A stretch of 64,000 bases of DNA from Thiobacillus denitrificans (lineage in GTDB: Bacteria > Pseudomonadota > Gammaproteobacteria > Burkholderiales > Thiobacillaceae). This document shows positions 9,582 to 20,218 of the stretch, in pieces (position 1 is the stretch's first letter; every line of letters starts with the position of its first letter). The notes under the pieces are model-generated. The model made no database searches and was not told the DNA's origin. It saw only the letters and a list, made by a program, of their open reading frames with translations. The DNA lies in assembly GCF_001530125.1 (NCBI RefSeq), contig NZ_LDUG01000016.1, positions 62,001 through 126,000 of the forward strand, given 5' to 3'. Made by a program: the position numbers and the translations under genes.

Positions 9582-10328
9582 ATGCCTTACAGTGAACAAA
9601 CGGTGCAGTCGGTCCGGCCGTGGTCGGACAAGACCTTCAGCTTCACGCTCAGCCGGCCGCAGGATTTTGCCTTCGAGAACGGCGAATTCGTCACCATCGG
9701 TTTGAAGCGCGAAGGCAAGCTGGTGGCGCGCGCGTATTCCATCGTCTCCACCGCCGACCGCGATCATCTGGAATTCCTCAGCATCCACGTGCCGGACGGC
9801 CCGCTGACCAGCCAGCTGGTCCACATCCGCCCCGGCGACAACGTGTGGGTCAACAGTAAGGCCACCGGCTCGCTTACGCTCAATCATGTGTTGCCGGGGC
9901 GCACGCTGTACCTGCTGGCCACCGGTACCGGACTGGCGCCGTTCATGAGCCTGATCCGCGACGCCGGACTTTATACGCGTTTTGAGAACGTGGTGCTGGT
10001 GCATTCGGTGCGCACGGTGGCCGAGCTGGCCTACCGCGACGAGATCGAGTCACAGGACAACGCTCAGCTTTATTACGTGCCGACGGTGACGCGCGAGGCT
10101 TTCCCCACCCCCGAGCGCGGCGGCGACCTGTTCCGCTCGGGCATGTTGTCGCAGCGTCTTGGCCTGCCCGTGCCGGATCCCGAGCAGGACCGCGTGATGA
10201 TCTGCGGCAACCCGGCGATGACGCGCGAACTGACGCATTACCTCAAGGATTCAGGCTGGACGCTGACCAACCATCGCGGGGTTGGGAATTTCACCACTGA
10301 AGTGGCCTTCGTCATTCACCACGAGTAG
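9582..10328 (+). CDS. fpr: ferredoxin--NADP reductase
   Basis: FAD flavoenzyme exchanging electrons between NADPH and ferredoxin or flavodoxin. The 248 residues match the short bacterial Fpr class. The FAD motif RAYSIVS lies at about 50-56. TGSLTLN and the NADPH-binding ATGTGLAPFMSLI follow, then MICGNPAM and the C-terminal GVGNFTTEVAFVIH. The start MPYSEQTV has GGAAAA upstream. It is convergent with the small exported-protein gene at 10418, with a shared hairpin between them. Confidence 0.93.
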   Translation: MPYSEQTVQSVRPWSDKTFSFTLSRPQDFAFENGEFVTIGLKREGKLVARAYSIVSTADRDHLEFLSIHVPDGPLTSQLVHIRPGDNVWVNSKATGSLTLNHVLPGRTLYLLATGTGLAPFMSLIRDAGLYTRFENVVLVHSVRTVAELAYRDEIESQDNAQLYYVPTVTREAFPTPERGGDLFRSGMLSQRLGLPVPDPEQDRVMICGNPAMTRELTHYLKDSGWTLTNHRGVGNFTTEVAFVIHHE

Positions 10329-10385
10329 CCGATCAACCTGAAAGCCAGACAGGGGAGAGATCCGTAGCGCACGTCCCCAATCAAG

Positions 10386-10410
10386 CAGGCCCAAGGAACC
10401 CTTGGGCCTG
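10386..10410. terminator. shared intergenic hairpin between convergent genes
   Basis: 11-bp perfect stem CAGGCCCAAGG, loop AAC, then CCTTGGGCCTG. It lies between fpr (+) and the convergent small gene at 10418 (-), where one bidirectional terminator is expected. There is no long T tract on either side, so intrinsic strength is uncertain. Confidence 0.55.
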
Positions 10411-10417
10411 GCCTGAT

Positions 10418-10801
10418 TCAGTCGTCGTGACCGCGGCGGTGTTCGCGCCGATCATGACGGCGGTGATCGCGGCGATCATCGCGCCAGCCATCGTGTTTGT
10501 TACCCCATCCGCGCTGATGGTCCCACCCGTGCCCATAATCGCGCTCGTAAGTTACATACTCAACGCGCTGGGGCGGGGGCGGCAGCACGATACTGTGGCC
10601 GGGATGATAGGGTGTCTGAGTCCAATACTGATGTCCACCCGACTCATACAGGACACGGAATCCATCGTGGTGACGCGTCCCAAACGAAAAGCTGAATTGG
10701 GGTTCCACCGTTACTACACGTCCGTACCCGGCCCTGTCGTTGGCGAGGGCTGCGCCGGTGGTGGTCAACAAGGCAGTTGCGATCAGAAGCGTACGTATCA
10801 T
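10418..10801 (-). CDS. small exported His/Arg/Asp-rich protein
   Basis: 127 residues. A clear signal peptide (MIRTLLIATALLTTTGAALA) is followed by a central region with YESGGHQYWTQTPYHPGHSI and a proline run. The highly charged tail consists of HDxRRDHRR-like repeats rich in His, Arg and Asp, which would suit metal or polyanion binding. I do not recognise a named family. ATG at 10801 has AAGGAG 8 bp upstream. It is last of three same-strand small exported-protein genes (46- and 34-bp gaps) that read away from the OmpR/EnvZ-like pair. Confidence 0.75.
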   Translation of the reverse strand: MIRTLLIATALLTTTGAALANDRAGYGRVVTVEPQFSFSFGTRHHDGFRVLYESGGHQYWTQTPYHPGHSIVLPPPPQRVEYVTYERDYGHGWDHQRGWGNKHDGWRDDRRDHRRHDRREHRRGHDD

Positions 10802-10847
10802 GGCTATTCTCCTTTACAAATTTTAAACAATTGCGCCGGGGCTGGCG

Positions 10848-11435
10848 TCAATCTCTCCAGTTGTTGCGGCTGTTGTTCCAGCGTCCATCGCGCTGATCGT
10901 GCTGGTCTTCGGCCACCGAAAAGCTCACGTTCAAGGTTAGCCACTTGCCTGGATCGTAGGGCAGGCGGGTGCTGTATTCGTTACCCTGGAAACGGTAGCG
11001 CACGTCGTAGCCGTTGATCACCTGGCGGAAGTTATCCTGGGTGCGGCAGCGTTCCACCTGTTGCGGGCGCGATTCGTAACGGGTGCCGCCGTTGTTCCAG
11101 CGGTCGCCCACCACGGCGCCGGTGGCAGCGCCAACCGCAGCGGCGGCAACCTTGCCGTTGCCCTTGCCGACGGTGGACCCGATCAGGCCGCCGGCGAGGG
11201 CGCCGAGAATCGCGCCGCCGGCGTTGTTGCGCTCCCGATAGCCTTGCGTCTCGTAACCGACGGTTTCGGTCCAGCACTCGCGACGCGGCTCGTTGATCGT
11301 CTCAAAGACCGGCGTACTGGCCAGAACCTGGGCGCGGGCGGTGAAACCGTCGCCACTACCAGGGCCCGCTTGCACTGCGCCGCTGGCGGCAAGCAGTGTC
11401 ACAATCAGGGTGGTGTTCAGGGTGCGTGATTTCAT
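10848..11435 (-). CDS. glycine-zipper (2TM) exported protein
   Basis: 195 residues with signal peptide MKSRTLNTTLIVTLLAASGAVQA. The central glycine zipper, AGGAILGALAGGLIGSTVGK followed by AAAAVGAATGAVVGD, is the pattern of the Glycine_zipper_2TM / Rickettsia 17-kDa antigen-like group. A C-terminal YDVRYRFQGNEYSTRLPYDPG segment is typical of the same proteins. There is no lipobox cysteine, so it is probably a periplasmic or outer-membrane-associated protein rather than a lipoprotein. Strong AAGGAG ribosome site upstream. Middle gene of a three-gene cluster. Confidence 0.83.
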   Translation of the reverse strand: MKSRTLNTTLIVTLLAASGAVQAGPGSGDGFTARAQVLASTPVFETINEPRRECWTETVGYETQGYRERNNAGGAILGALAGGLIGSTVGKGNGKVAAAAVGAATGAVVGDRWNNGGTRYESRPQQVERCRTQDNFRQVINGYDVRYRFQGNEYSTRLPYDPGKWLTLNVSFSVAEDQHDQRDGRWNNSRNNWRD

Positions 11436-11469
11436 CGTTACTCTCCTTGTTGCATCAAATCAATCGAGT

Positions 11470-11760
11470 TCAACGACGGTCGCGGTCGCGGCTGTCATCT
11501 TCCATTCGCTGCTGTTGTTTTTGCTGGCGACGTTCGTAGCCGTACCCGTAGCCTTGCGGCTCCTCGGACTCGGCTTCGCGCCTGGCGGCGCGGCGCGCGT
11601 CCTGGCGAGCATCGCGCTGATCCGGGCGCACCTCGTCGCCGCGGTCGCGCTGGGCCACGATGAACGCGCCATCCATCAAATCCGGGGCGGCCTGAACCGG
11701 GGCGGCCAAAGCCAGTCCCAGTGCGGTCAGTCCGAAAATCCAAAGTTGTCGTGTGTTCAT
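11470..11760 (-). CDS. small exported Arg/Asp/Gln-rich protein
   Basis: 96 residues beginning MNTRQLWIFGLTALGLALAA with cleavage likely after VQA. The mature part is low-complexity and highly charged (RGDEVRPDQRDARQDARRAA, then a Gly-Tyr patch and a Gln/Arg/Asp tail), so it is probably unstructured. No family recognised. Start chosen at 11760, where GGAG lies 7 bp upstream; the frame stays open far upstream but that is antisense to the response regulator. First gene of the three-gene exported-protein cluster, divergent from the two-component system. Confidence 0.7.
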   Translation of the reverse strand: MNTRQLWIFGLTALGLALAAPVQAAPDLMDGAFIVAQRDRGDEVRPDQRDARQDARRAARREAESEEPQGYGYGYERRQQKQQQRMEDDSRDRDRR

Positions 11761-11854
11761 CGTGGTCTCCATTTCTGTGGCTGCAATGGTTTGCTTCCAC
11801 GCTTTGCAGTCTGGTTGAGGAAAGTAAGTGCACTGTTTCACGCAAGGGCGATTT

Positions 11855-11870
11855 TGTAACAGTGTGTAAC
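11855..11870. promoter_or_regulatory. candidate OmpR-family direct-repeat operator
   Basis: Two copies of TGTAAC start 10 bp apart (11855-11860 and 11865-11870), the one-helical-turn direct-repeat spacing used by OmpR/PhoB-type regulators. The site sits between the divergent exported-protein cluster and the response regulator gene, upstream of both, so autoregulation is plausible. Inference only. Confidence 0.35.
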
Positions 11871-11913
11871 CGGAGGGGGAATAGCCCCCTATTGCCACTG
11901 CTATAGTTGCCGC

Positions 11914-12627
11914 ATGGGAAAAGACACCATTTATGTGACCGACGACGACCCCGGCATCCGCGAACTGGTGGCCGAATACCTCACCAGCCAGGGCTATGCG
12001 GTCGAGACCGCGGAAGACGCGGTCGCGCTCGATCGCCTGCTCGCCGCCCGGCTGCCCGACCTGCTGGTGCTCGACTGGATGATGCCGGGTGAGGATGGCC
12101 TGTCGGTGGCGCGGCGATTGCGCGCGCAGCCGGGCTTTCCACCCATCATCATGCTGTCGGCCAAGGGCGAGGACATCGACCGCATTATCGGCCTCGAAGT
12201 CGGTGCCGACGATTACCTGCCCAAACCCTTCAATCCGCGCGAACTGCTGGCGCGGATCCGCGCGGTGATGCGGCGGCACGGCGGGGCAGCCGCGTCGGCC
12301 GAGACCGACACCACGCGGCGGGTGAATTTTGGCCCGTTCAGCGCCAACCTCGACGCCCGCACACTCAGCCGCGACGGCGCGGAAATCCCGCTGACCAGCG
12401 GTGAATACGAGCTGCTGGAAATCTTTGTCACCCATGCCAACCGCGCGCTGTCGCGCGACTGGCTGATGGATCAACTGCGCGGCTTCGAGCGCGACCCGTT
12501 TGACCGCAGCATCGACGTGCGGGTGAATCGCCTGCGCAAGAAAATCGAGGACGACCCGGCCAATCCGGCCTACATCCGCACCCAGCGCGGGCAGGGCTAC
12601 CTGTTCGTGCCGCAGGGCAAGGGGTGA
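11914..12627 (+). CDS. OmpR-family response regulator
   Basis: 237-residue DNA-binding response regulator. The receiver has acidic residues D10-D12, phospho-acceptor Asp54 in LLVLDWMMPG and Lys in YLPKPFNPREL. The C-terminal winged helix ends in IDVRVNRLRKKIEDDP and YIRTQRGQGYLF, typical of OmpR. It pairs with the histidine kinase just downstream. A TATAGT hexamer only 6 bp before the ATG and no clear Shine-Dalgarno suggest a leaderless or near-leaderless transcript. The TGA stop is the first base of an inverted-repeat element. The environmental signal cannot be read from sequence. Confidence 0.93.
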   Translation: MGKDTIYVTDDDPGIRELVAEYLTSQGYAVETAEDAVALDRLLAARLPDLLVLDWMMPGEDGLSVARRLRAQPGFPPIIMLSAKGEDIDRIIGLEVGADDYLPKPFNPRELLARIRAVMRRHGGAAASAETDTTRRVNFGPFSANLDARTLSRDGAEIPLTSGEYELLEIFVTHANRALSRDWLMDQLRGFERDPFDRSIDVRVNRLRKKIEDDPANPAYIRTQRGQGYLFVPQGKG

Positions 12628-12729
12628 TTCCATTTCAAAACCGGGAATCTCTTGGTCAGCCGCGCCTCGCCGTAATGTTTGTACTGTCTTCGGCTTGCCT
12701 TCGCGATCTTTCCGGTTTTGAAATGGAAT
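12627..12729. repeat. MITE-like element with perfect 18-bp terminal inverted repeats
   Basis: ATTCCATTTCAAAACCGG at 12627-12644 is exactly inverted at 12712-12729, with 67 bp between. The element fills the gap between response regulator and kinase: it begins on the last base of the regulator TGA and ends inside the first candidate kinase ATG (12728). Its RNA could fold into a long hairpin between the two cistrons. Confidence 0.78.
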
Positions 12730-14026
12730 GGGGGCAGCCATGAAATCCATTACCCGCTCGCTGTTCGCCCGCACCGCGCTGACGCTGGCGCTGGCTTTCA
12801 TCGTGTTCCAGGTGGCGGCGTTCTGGGTGGTGTATCGCACCCTGATCGTCCCGGTGGCGGAGCGCTCGGCCGACGACCTGGCCGGCCTGGTTGTGCTGTC
12901 GGCGCAAACCTGGGTGGAACTGCCGCCCGAGACGCGTGCGGCGTTTGAGCAAGAGCTGGCGCGCCGTCACGGCCTGCGCCTGACCACCGTCGATGTCGGG
13001 GCCATCGCGGATGCGCCGAATTTTGCGTTCCGCAGCCAGATCGAAGCCGCGTTGAGCCGCCGGGTGGGCGATGCGGTCGTATTGCGCGGGGTGCCGAATA
13101 AAACAGCGGCGTGGCTGGATATCCCGGTCGGCGGGCACGACCTGCGGGTCGGATTTTTCCCCGACCGCTATGCCGTCAAGCCGCCGCTGGCCGCGATCGC
13201 AGTCGTTGCGGTCGGTGCTTTTCTCAGTTTGCTGACCGCCCTGTTTCTGGTGCGCCGCATCACCGTGCCGCTGGCGCGTGCGGCCCAGGCGGCCAGCCAG
13301 GTGGGTGCGGGCGAGTTGCCCGAGTCCTTGCCGGAAACCGGCCCTGCCGAACTCGCCGAACTCGCCCGTCGTTTCAACACCATGGCGGCCGAAGTGCGCG
13401 AACTGCTGGATAACCGTACCACCTTGCTGGCCGGGATCTCGCACGACCTGCGCACGCCGATGACGCGCCTGCAGCTGAATCTGGAAATGTTGCGCGACGA
13501 CGCCAACCCGGCGCGCATCGACCGCGCGGTGGCCGATCTGGCCGACATGAACAAGCTGATAACCGGTTATCTGGCGCTGGCGCGCACCACCCAGGCTGAA
13601 CCGAAGGTGCGCTTCGATCTGGCGGATTTGCTGGAAGAGGTGGCGGCCGATGCGGGCCTGCCGTGGCCGTGCGCGGCGCCGTGCGCGGTCGAGGCGGGCC
13701 GGCTGGCGGTGCGGCGTATCGTGTCCAACCTGATCCAGAATGCGCAGCATTACGGCGGCGGCACGCCGGTCGAACTGGCTTTGGAATGTTCGGACACGTT
13801 GGTGCAGGTGATCGTGCGCGATGCCGGCGCCGGGATCCCGGACGATCAGCTGGAAAAGGTGTTCAGGCCATTTTACCGGCTGGAAACCTCGCGCTCGCAG
13901 GCCACGGGGGGAACCGGGCTGGGGCTGGCGATCGTGCGCCAGCTGGCGGAAACAAACGGCTGGAAGGTGTCGCTGAAAAATCGTGCGACGGGCGGCCTGG
14001 AGGCGGCGCTGGAAATTCCCCGCTAG
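12728..14026 (+). CDS. EnvZ-like sensor histidine kinase
   Basis: 432 residues. First membrane helix near residues 13-35, a periplasmic sensor of about 120 residues, and a second helix near 155-178. A HAMP linker, HisKA box GISHDLRTPMTRLQ (phospho-accepting His239) and HATPase_c N box VSNLIQNAQHYG follow, with G boxes DAGAGIPDDQ and GGTGLGLAIVRQLA. Partner of the response regulator upstream. Two starts are possible: ATG 12728 lies inside an inverted-repeat arm, whereas ATG 12740 (MKSITRSLFART) has GGGGGCAG upstream and may be the original one. All catalytic motifs are intact. Confidence 0.92.
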   Translation: MGAAMKSITRSLFARTALTLALAFIVFQVAAFWVVYRTLIVPVAERSADDLAGLVVLSAQTWVELPPETRAAFEQELARRHGLRLTTVDVGAIADAPNFAFRSQIEAALSRRVGDAVVLRGVPNKTAAWLDIPVGGHDLRVGFFPDRYAVKPPLAAIAVVAVGAFLSLLTALFLVRRITVPLARAAQAASQVGAGELPESLPETGPAELAELARRFNTMAAEVRELLDNRTTLLAGISHDLRTPMTRLQLNLEMLRDDANPARIDRAVADLADMNKLITGYLALARTTQAEPKVRFDLADLLEEVAADAGLPWPCAAPCAVEAGRLAVRRIVSNLIQNAQHYGGGTPVELALECSDTLVQVIVRDAGAGIPDDQLEKVFRPFYRLETSRSQATGGTGLGLAIVRQLAETNGWKVSLKNRATGGLEAALEIPR

Positions 14027-14029
14027 GGT

Positions 14030-14185
14030 TTACGCGCAATGCGGGGGGCTGCGCCGCAGCACCCGGAATTCGACGAACAGCAGGGTCAGGCTGAACATCG
14101 ACATGCGGCAGGTGCTGCCGCTGAAAAACCCCAGCGGCGAGCTGGTCAGATTGATGCTCACACTGGTGGCTCGACCCAGTTGCAT
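14030..14185 (-). CDS. 51-residue protein, paralogue of the preceding mini-gene
   Basis: Small protein of unknown function. Its start codon overlaps the stop of the 50-residue gene upstream on the same strand (TGATG, 14187-14183), a translational-coupling arrangement. Residues from about 9 onward align without gaps to its neighbour, sharing L.xSSP, F.xG.T.RMS, SL.LLFV and F at equal spacing, so the two are tandem duplicates. It is moderately hydrophobic with no signal peptide or obvious helix. It ends 3 bp from the convergent kinase stop. Too short for routine gene callers. Confidence 0.6.
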   Translation of the reverse strand: MQLGRATSVSINLTSSPLGFFSGSTCRMSMFSLTLLFVEFRVLRRSPPHCA

Positions 14186-14337
14186 CAGAGCGCAGGCTGG
14201 CGGGCAAACAGGGAAAATTGCACGAACAGCAGCGACAGGCTGGTGAGGCTCATGCGCTCGGTCTGGCCGTGAAACCAGGCGAAAGGCGAGGCGCTGAGTT
14301 CGAGAACCAGTTGGTTTTGGCCGAATTGCAGTTTCAT
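14185..14337 (-). CDS. 50-residue protein, first of a coupled paralogous pair
   Basis: Starts MKLQFGQNQLVLELSASPF and continues with an RMSLTSLSLLFVQFSLF block shared with the following gene. ATG at 14337 has an AGGAG ribosome site 6 bp upstream, which supports real translation. The alternating pattern LVLELSA followed by SLSLLFVQFSLF suggests beta structure or a peripheral membrane peptide. No family recognised. Its TGA overlaps the next ATG. A 275-bp gap shared with the divergent yheS should hold its promoter. Confidence 0.65.
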   Translation of the reverse strand: MKLQFGQNQLVLELSASPFAWFHGQTERMSLTSLSLLFVQFSLFARQPAL

Positions 14338-14611
14338 GATGCGCTCCTGGGTGAGGGGGTATGCCTGAATACCCGCAATGCCTGTGCCAACCGGGCGATG
14401 GCCGGGCGACGAAAAAATAAACCAACAAAACAATGGGTTGCCCGATATAACTTGAACGGACCGATTGGGGCGGTTGCGCGAACTGACGGAAAGCCGTCAA
14501 TCTGTGTCGAAGCGGCAAACAGTCGACATCCTGGGCGGGCGAACTTGACCGACAGGGTAGAATCCTGCTTTCGGTTTTGGCGGTGCGTGTCCTGCGCGCT
14601 GCATCTTTTGC

Positions 14612-16570
<1,959 letters not shown>

Positions 16571-16675
16571 GCGCATCGGGTTTTCCTTATCTACGCAAGC
16601 AGCCGCTATGCAGCAAAAAGTGCGGACTCATCCACCCAGCCCGAGGCCTTTCATGGCCCTTTCTTGTTATGCCAC

Positions 16676-17644
16676 TCAGTCGCCGATACGGGCGCTGCGG
16701 CGGCGGGTGACGGTGTCGACGAGGTTGCGATAGAGCGGGGCGGGGAGCAGGCTGGCGACGAGGTGCTTGAGATCGCCGGCTTTCCAGTCGGCCTTGCGGA
16801 AGGCGCGGCGGAACAGGCGGCGGGCGGATTCGGTGTCGTTGCGCCAGTGGCAGCGATAGGCTTCGTGCAGCAGGGGATCGTAGATCAGTTCGTTGAGGCG
16901 GGCGGAGGGGATGCGGGCAACGAACTCGGGATGATGGCGGGCGAAATCGCGGCGCACGGCGACGGCATCGAACACCTGCCGCCAGCGCGGGATGCGGGTG
17001 TTGCCGTGGGGGTGGCTGCGGTGAAACGCCAGCACGTCCGCAACCCGCGCAAGCCGGGGCTGGCGCGCGAGCATCCGCAGCCACAGGTCGTAGTCCATGG
17101 CGGTGGGGGTGCGCTCGGAAAATCCGCGCAGTTCGTCGATGAGGGGGCGACGGATCAGCACGCTGTTGATCGGCCACGGGCCGTGTTCGAGAAAATGGCT
17201 GGCCGCTTCGCCGGCGTCGAGGATGGGCAGGATTTTCGGGGCCGGGTCGGTGGCGGCCTCGCCGATATCCTGCCAGCCGCAATAGGCGATATCGGCGTTA
17301 TCGGCTTCGAGCGCGTCGTGCAGCAGACGGAGGGCGTCGGGATGCCAGGCGTCGTCGGCGTCGAGAAAGGCGATGAAGTTGCCGTTGGCGTGGGCGAGCG
17401 CTGTATTACGCGCGACAAAGGGGCCGCTGCGGGTCTGGTAGACCAGCTTGATGCGCTCGGGGTGATCAGCCGCCAACCGTTGCAGGATATCGGTCGAGCC
17501 ATCGGTCGAGCCGTCGTCCACCACGATGAGTTCGAACTGGGGATAGCTTTGCCCGAGCACGCTTTCAATCGCTTCGTCCACATAGGGCGCAGCGTTGTGG
17601 CAGGGCATGACGACGGAAATCAGTGCGGGGTCAAAGTTGTCCAT
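16676..17644 (-). CDS. family 2 glycosyltransferase
   Basis: 322-residue GT-A fold transferase. The N-terminal nucleotide-binding motif is [18 protein letters not shown], followed by [13 protein letters not shown], the [12 protein letters not shown] helix and the metal-binding [13 protein letters not shown] motif at about residues 90-100. The acceptor-side half has DYDLWLRML, which is typical of GT2 polysaccharide or glycan transferases. The acceptor is unknown. In-frame ATGs at 17710 and 17794 would only add sequence with no similarity to the family. It converges on yheS and is divergent from aroB; no other cell-surface genes are near. Confidence 0.87.
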   Translation of the reverse strand: MDNFDPALISVVMPCHNAAPYVDEAIESVLGQSYPQFELIVVDDGSTDGSTDILQRLAADHPERIKLVYQTRSGPFVARNTALAHANGNFIAFLDADDAWHPDALRLLHDALEADNADIAYCGWQDIGEAATDPAPKILPILDAGEAASHFLEHGPWPINSVLIRRPLIDELRGFSERTPTAMDYDLWLRMLARQPRLARVADVLAFHRSHPHGNTRIPRWRQVFDAVAVRRDFARHHPEFVARIPSARLNELIYDPLLHEAYRCHWRNDTESARRLFRRAFRKADWKAGDLKHLVASLLPAPLYRNLVDTVTRRRSARIGD

Positions 17645-17849
17645 GGGGGGGTTCTGTCCGATTACTTGCCCGTTTGGGTTCGCCCGTTCAGGCCGACCGA
17701 TCGTGTCCATGAACGGATTATGGGTTGAGTCGGCCGGGATGCAAAGCGGCTGCCCGGCGCGTGGGCGGCCCGCCTCGGGCCGAATGTGCCGCAATACCCC
17801 AGCGGCTTTGGTTACAATCGGCCGATACGCTCACTCCCCCGGCTTCCCC

Positions 17850-18929
17850 ATGCAAACCCTCACTGTCGACCTTGGCGACCGCTCCTACCCCATCCATATC
17901 GGTGCTGGCCTGTTGAATCAGGCCGAACTGATCCTGCCGCATCTGGCACAAAAACGGGTGATGATCGTGACCAACACCACGGTGGCGCCGCTGTATCTGG
18001 CGCGGCTGACGGCGACGCTGGAAGCCGGTGGGGTGGCGGCCACGCAAGTGATATTGCCCGATGGCGAGGCCTACAAGAACTGGGAAACGCTGAACCTGAT
18101 TTTCGATGCGCTGCTGACCCAGCGCGCCGAGCGCAAGACCACCTTGATCGCCTTGGGCGGCGGGGTGATCGGCGACATGGCCGGGTTTGCCGCGGCGAGC
18201 TACCAGCGCGGGGTGCCCTTCATCCAGATTCCCACCACGCTCTTGTCGCAGGTCGATTCGTCGGTGGGGGGCAAGACCGGGATCAATCATCCGCTCGGCA
18301 AGAACATGATCGGCGCGTTCTATCAGCCGAAGGTGGTGCTGGCCGATACCGACACGCTGAAGACCCTGCCTGCGCGCGAACTGTCGGCGGGGCTGGCCGA
18401 GGTGATCAAGTACGGCCTGATCTGGGACGTTGAATTCCTCTCCTGGCTGGAAGCCAACATGGACAAGCTGCGCGCGCTCGACCCGGTGGCGATCACCCAT
18501 GCGATTCACCGCTCGTGCGAGATCAAGGCGCAGGTGGTGGGGCAGGACGAGCGCGAAGGCGGCATCCGCGCGATTCTCAACCTGGGGCACACTTTCGGCC
18601 ATGCGATCGAGACCGGCATGGGCTACGGCAACTGGCTGCACGGCGAGGCGGTGGCGGCCGGCATGGTGATGGCGGCGGAAACCTCGCGTCGGCTGGGCTG
18701 GCTCAGCGATGCGGACGTCGCGCGCACCCGCGCGCTGATCCGTGCCGCCGGCTTGCCGGACGTGGCGCCCGATCTGGGCGTCGACACCTGGCTCGAATAC
18801 ATGGGCCACGACAAGAAAGTCGAGGGCGGAAAAATGCGCTTCGTGCTGCTGAAAAAGCTGGGCGTAGCGGTGATCACCGGCGACGTGCCGGCCGATGTGC
18901 TGACCGGCGTGCTCACCGCGCCACACTAA
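17850..18929 (+). CDS. aroB: 3-dehydroquinate synthase
   Basis: NAD-dependent second enzyme of the shikimate pathway, converting DAHP to 3-dehydroquinate. 359 residues from ATG 17850 ([20 protein letters not shown]). Family motifs are all visible: [12 protein letters not shown], the NAD loop [41 protein letters not shown] and [11 protein letters not shown] with zinc-ligand histidines. [16 protein letters not shown] lies near the C-terminus. It lies 9 bp from dgt, the aroB-dgt order frequently seen in betaproteobacteria. Confidence 0.96.
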   Translation: MQTLTVDLGDRSYPIHIGAGLLNQAELILPHLAQKRVMIVTNTTVAPLYLARLTATLEAGGVAATQVILPDGEAYKNWETLNLIFDALLTQRAERKTTLIALGGGVIGDMAGFAAASYQRGVPFIQIPTTLLSQVDSSVGGKTGINHPLGKNMIGAFYQPKVVLADTDTLKTLPARELSAGLAEVIKYGLIWDVEFLSWLEANMDKLRALDPVAITHAIHRSCEIKAQVVGQDEREGGIRAILNLGHTFGHAIETGMGYGNWLHGEAVAAGMVMAAETSRRLGWLSDADVARTRALIRAAGLPDVAPDLGVDTWLEYMGHDKKVEGGKMRFVLLKKLGVAVITGDVPADVLTGVLTAPH

Positions 18930-18938
18930 AGGAGCGTT

Positions 18939-20066
18939 ATGGATTCGCTTGCGCCCTACGCCGCGCACTCTGCCCAGACCCGTGGGCGGCACTACTCAGA
19001 AGCCCCCGCCACGCCGCGCTCCGAGTTCCAGCGCGACCGCGACCGCATCATCCATTCCGCCGCGTTCCGGCGGCTGGAATACAAGACCCAGGTGTTCGTC
19101 AACCACGAGGGCGACCTGTTTCGCACCCGGCTCACCCACAGCCTCGAAGTGGCGCAGATCGCCCGCACCATTGCCCGCCTGCTGGCCCTGAACGAAGACC
19201 TGGTGGAAGCGGTGGCGCTGGCGCACGACCTTGGCCACACGCCGTTCGGCCACGCCGGGCAGGACGCGCTGAACGCCTGCATGCGCGAGCACGGCGGTTT
19301 CGAGCACAACCTGCAGTCGCTGCGGGTGGTGGATCTGTTGGAAGAGCGCTATGCCGAATTCGATGGCTTGAATCTCACGTTCGAGGCGCGCGAGGGCATC
19401 CTCAAGCATTGTTCGCTCATCAATGCCGAAAAGCTCGGCGACGTCGGCGAGCGCTTTTTGAACAAGCAGCAGCCTTCGCTGGAAGCGCAGATCGCCAACC
19501 TGGCCGACGAGATCGCCTACAACAACCACGATGTCGACGACGGCCTGCGCTCTGGCCTGATCACGCGGGAACAGTTGAGCGAAGTGGCGATCTTTGCCCG
19601 CCACCTGAATGAAGTCCGCGCCAAATACCCGGCGCTGACTGGCCGCCGTGTGGTCACCGAAACCGTGCGCCGTATTATCAACACGCTGGTCCTCGATCTG
19701 GTGAACACCACGCGGATGAACATCGAGCGCAGCGGCGTGCAGACCCTGGACGAGGTGCGTGCCGCGCCGCCGCTGGCAGCCTTCAGCCCCGCGCTGCTCG
19801 ACGAGCACCGCGAACTCAAGCGCTTCCTGATGCATCATCTGTACCGCCATTTCAAGGTGGCGCGCATGAGCAGCAAGGCGGGGCGCATCATCACCGATCT
19901 CTACACCGCGTTTATCGGCGATGCCCGCCTGTTGCCGCCCGAGCACCAGGCGCACGAATCGCTGGAGGGCGCACGCGCCGTGTCCGATTACATCGCTGGC
20001 ATGACCGACCGCTATGCCATGCGCGAACACCGGCGGATTTTCGCGGTGGAAGAAATCTACGGCTGA
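18939..20066 (+). CDS. dgt: dGTPase-like HD-domain triphosphohydrolase
   Basis: 375-residue deoxyguanosinetriphosphate triphosphohydrolase-like protein, hydrolysing dNTP to deoxynucleoside and tripolyphosphate. The HD metal site is complete: His67 in [11 protein letters not shown], His96-Asp97 in [14 protein letters not shown], and a later Asp in [16 protein letters not shown]-terminal [20 protein letters not shown] is a family hallmark. GGAG lies upstream of ATG 18939. It shares an operon with aroB. Followed by palindromic intergenic DNA before the convergent comF. Confidence 0.93.
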   Translation: MDSLAPYAAHSAQTRGRHYSEAPATPRSEFQRDRDRIIHSAAFRRLEYKTQVFVNHEGDLFRTRLTHSLEVAQIARTIARLLALNEDLVEAVALAHDLGHTPFGHAGQDALNACMREHGGFEHNLQSLRVVDLLEERYAEFDGLNLTFEAREGILKHCSLINAEKLGDVGERFLNKQQPSLEAQIANLADEIAYNNHDVDDGLRSGLITREQLSEVAIFARHLNEVRAKYPALTGRRVVTETVRRIINTLVLDLVNTTRMNIERSGVQTLDEVRAAPPLAAFSPALLDEHRELKRFLMHHLYRHFKVARMSSKAGRIITDLYTAFIGDARLLPPEHQAHESLEGARAVSDYIAGMTDRYAMREHRRIFAVEEIYG

Positions 20067-20091
20067 GCGTCCCCGCCGGCATTTGGCCCGG

Positions 20092-20190
20092 GGGTGGGCC
20101 TCCTACATGGGTCGCGCGCGTGCCGCTGCCGTAGGAGCACCCGCAAGGGGGAGGCCGTGGTTGTAAGCCGCTGAAGCGGCAACAACCACG
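20092..20190. repeat. palindromic intergenic repeat with strong hairpin
   Basis: Non-coding DNA between convergent dgt and comF. Left part has facing TCCTAC (20101-20106) and GTAGGA (20131-20136) copies. The right part, 20156-20190, folds as CGTGGTTGT/ACAACCACG around an inner GCCGC-TGAA-GCGGC hairpin with only A bulges. The GTAGGAGCACCCGCAAGGG core resembles REP-like repeats of beta- and gammaproteobacteria. The hairpin may also act as the terminator for the two convergent genes. Confidence 0.6.
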
Positions 20191-20218
20191 CACCGGCGCC
20201 CTCGCCGCGATTTCGCAC

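Noticed and set aside
16640-16675. Terminator between yheS and the glycosyltransferase gene
   Set aside because: GGCC-TTTCAT-GGCC stem is only 4 bp before a T-rich run; too weak to claim.
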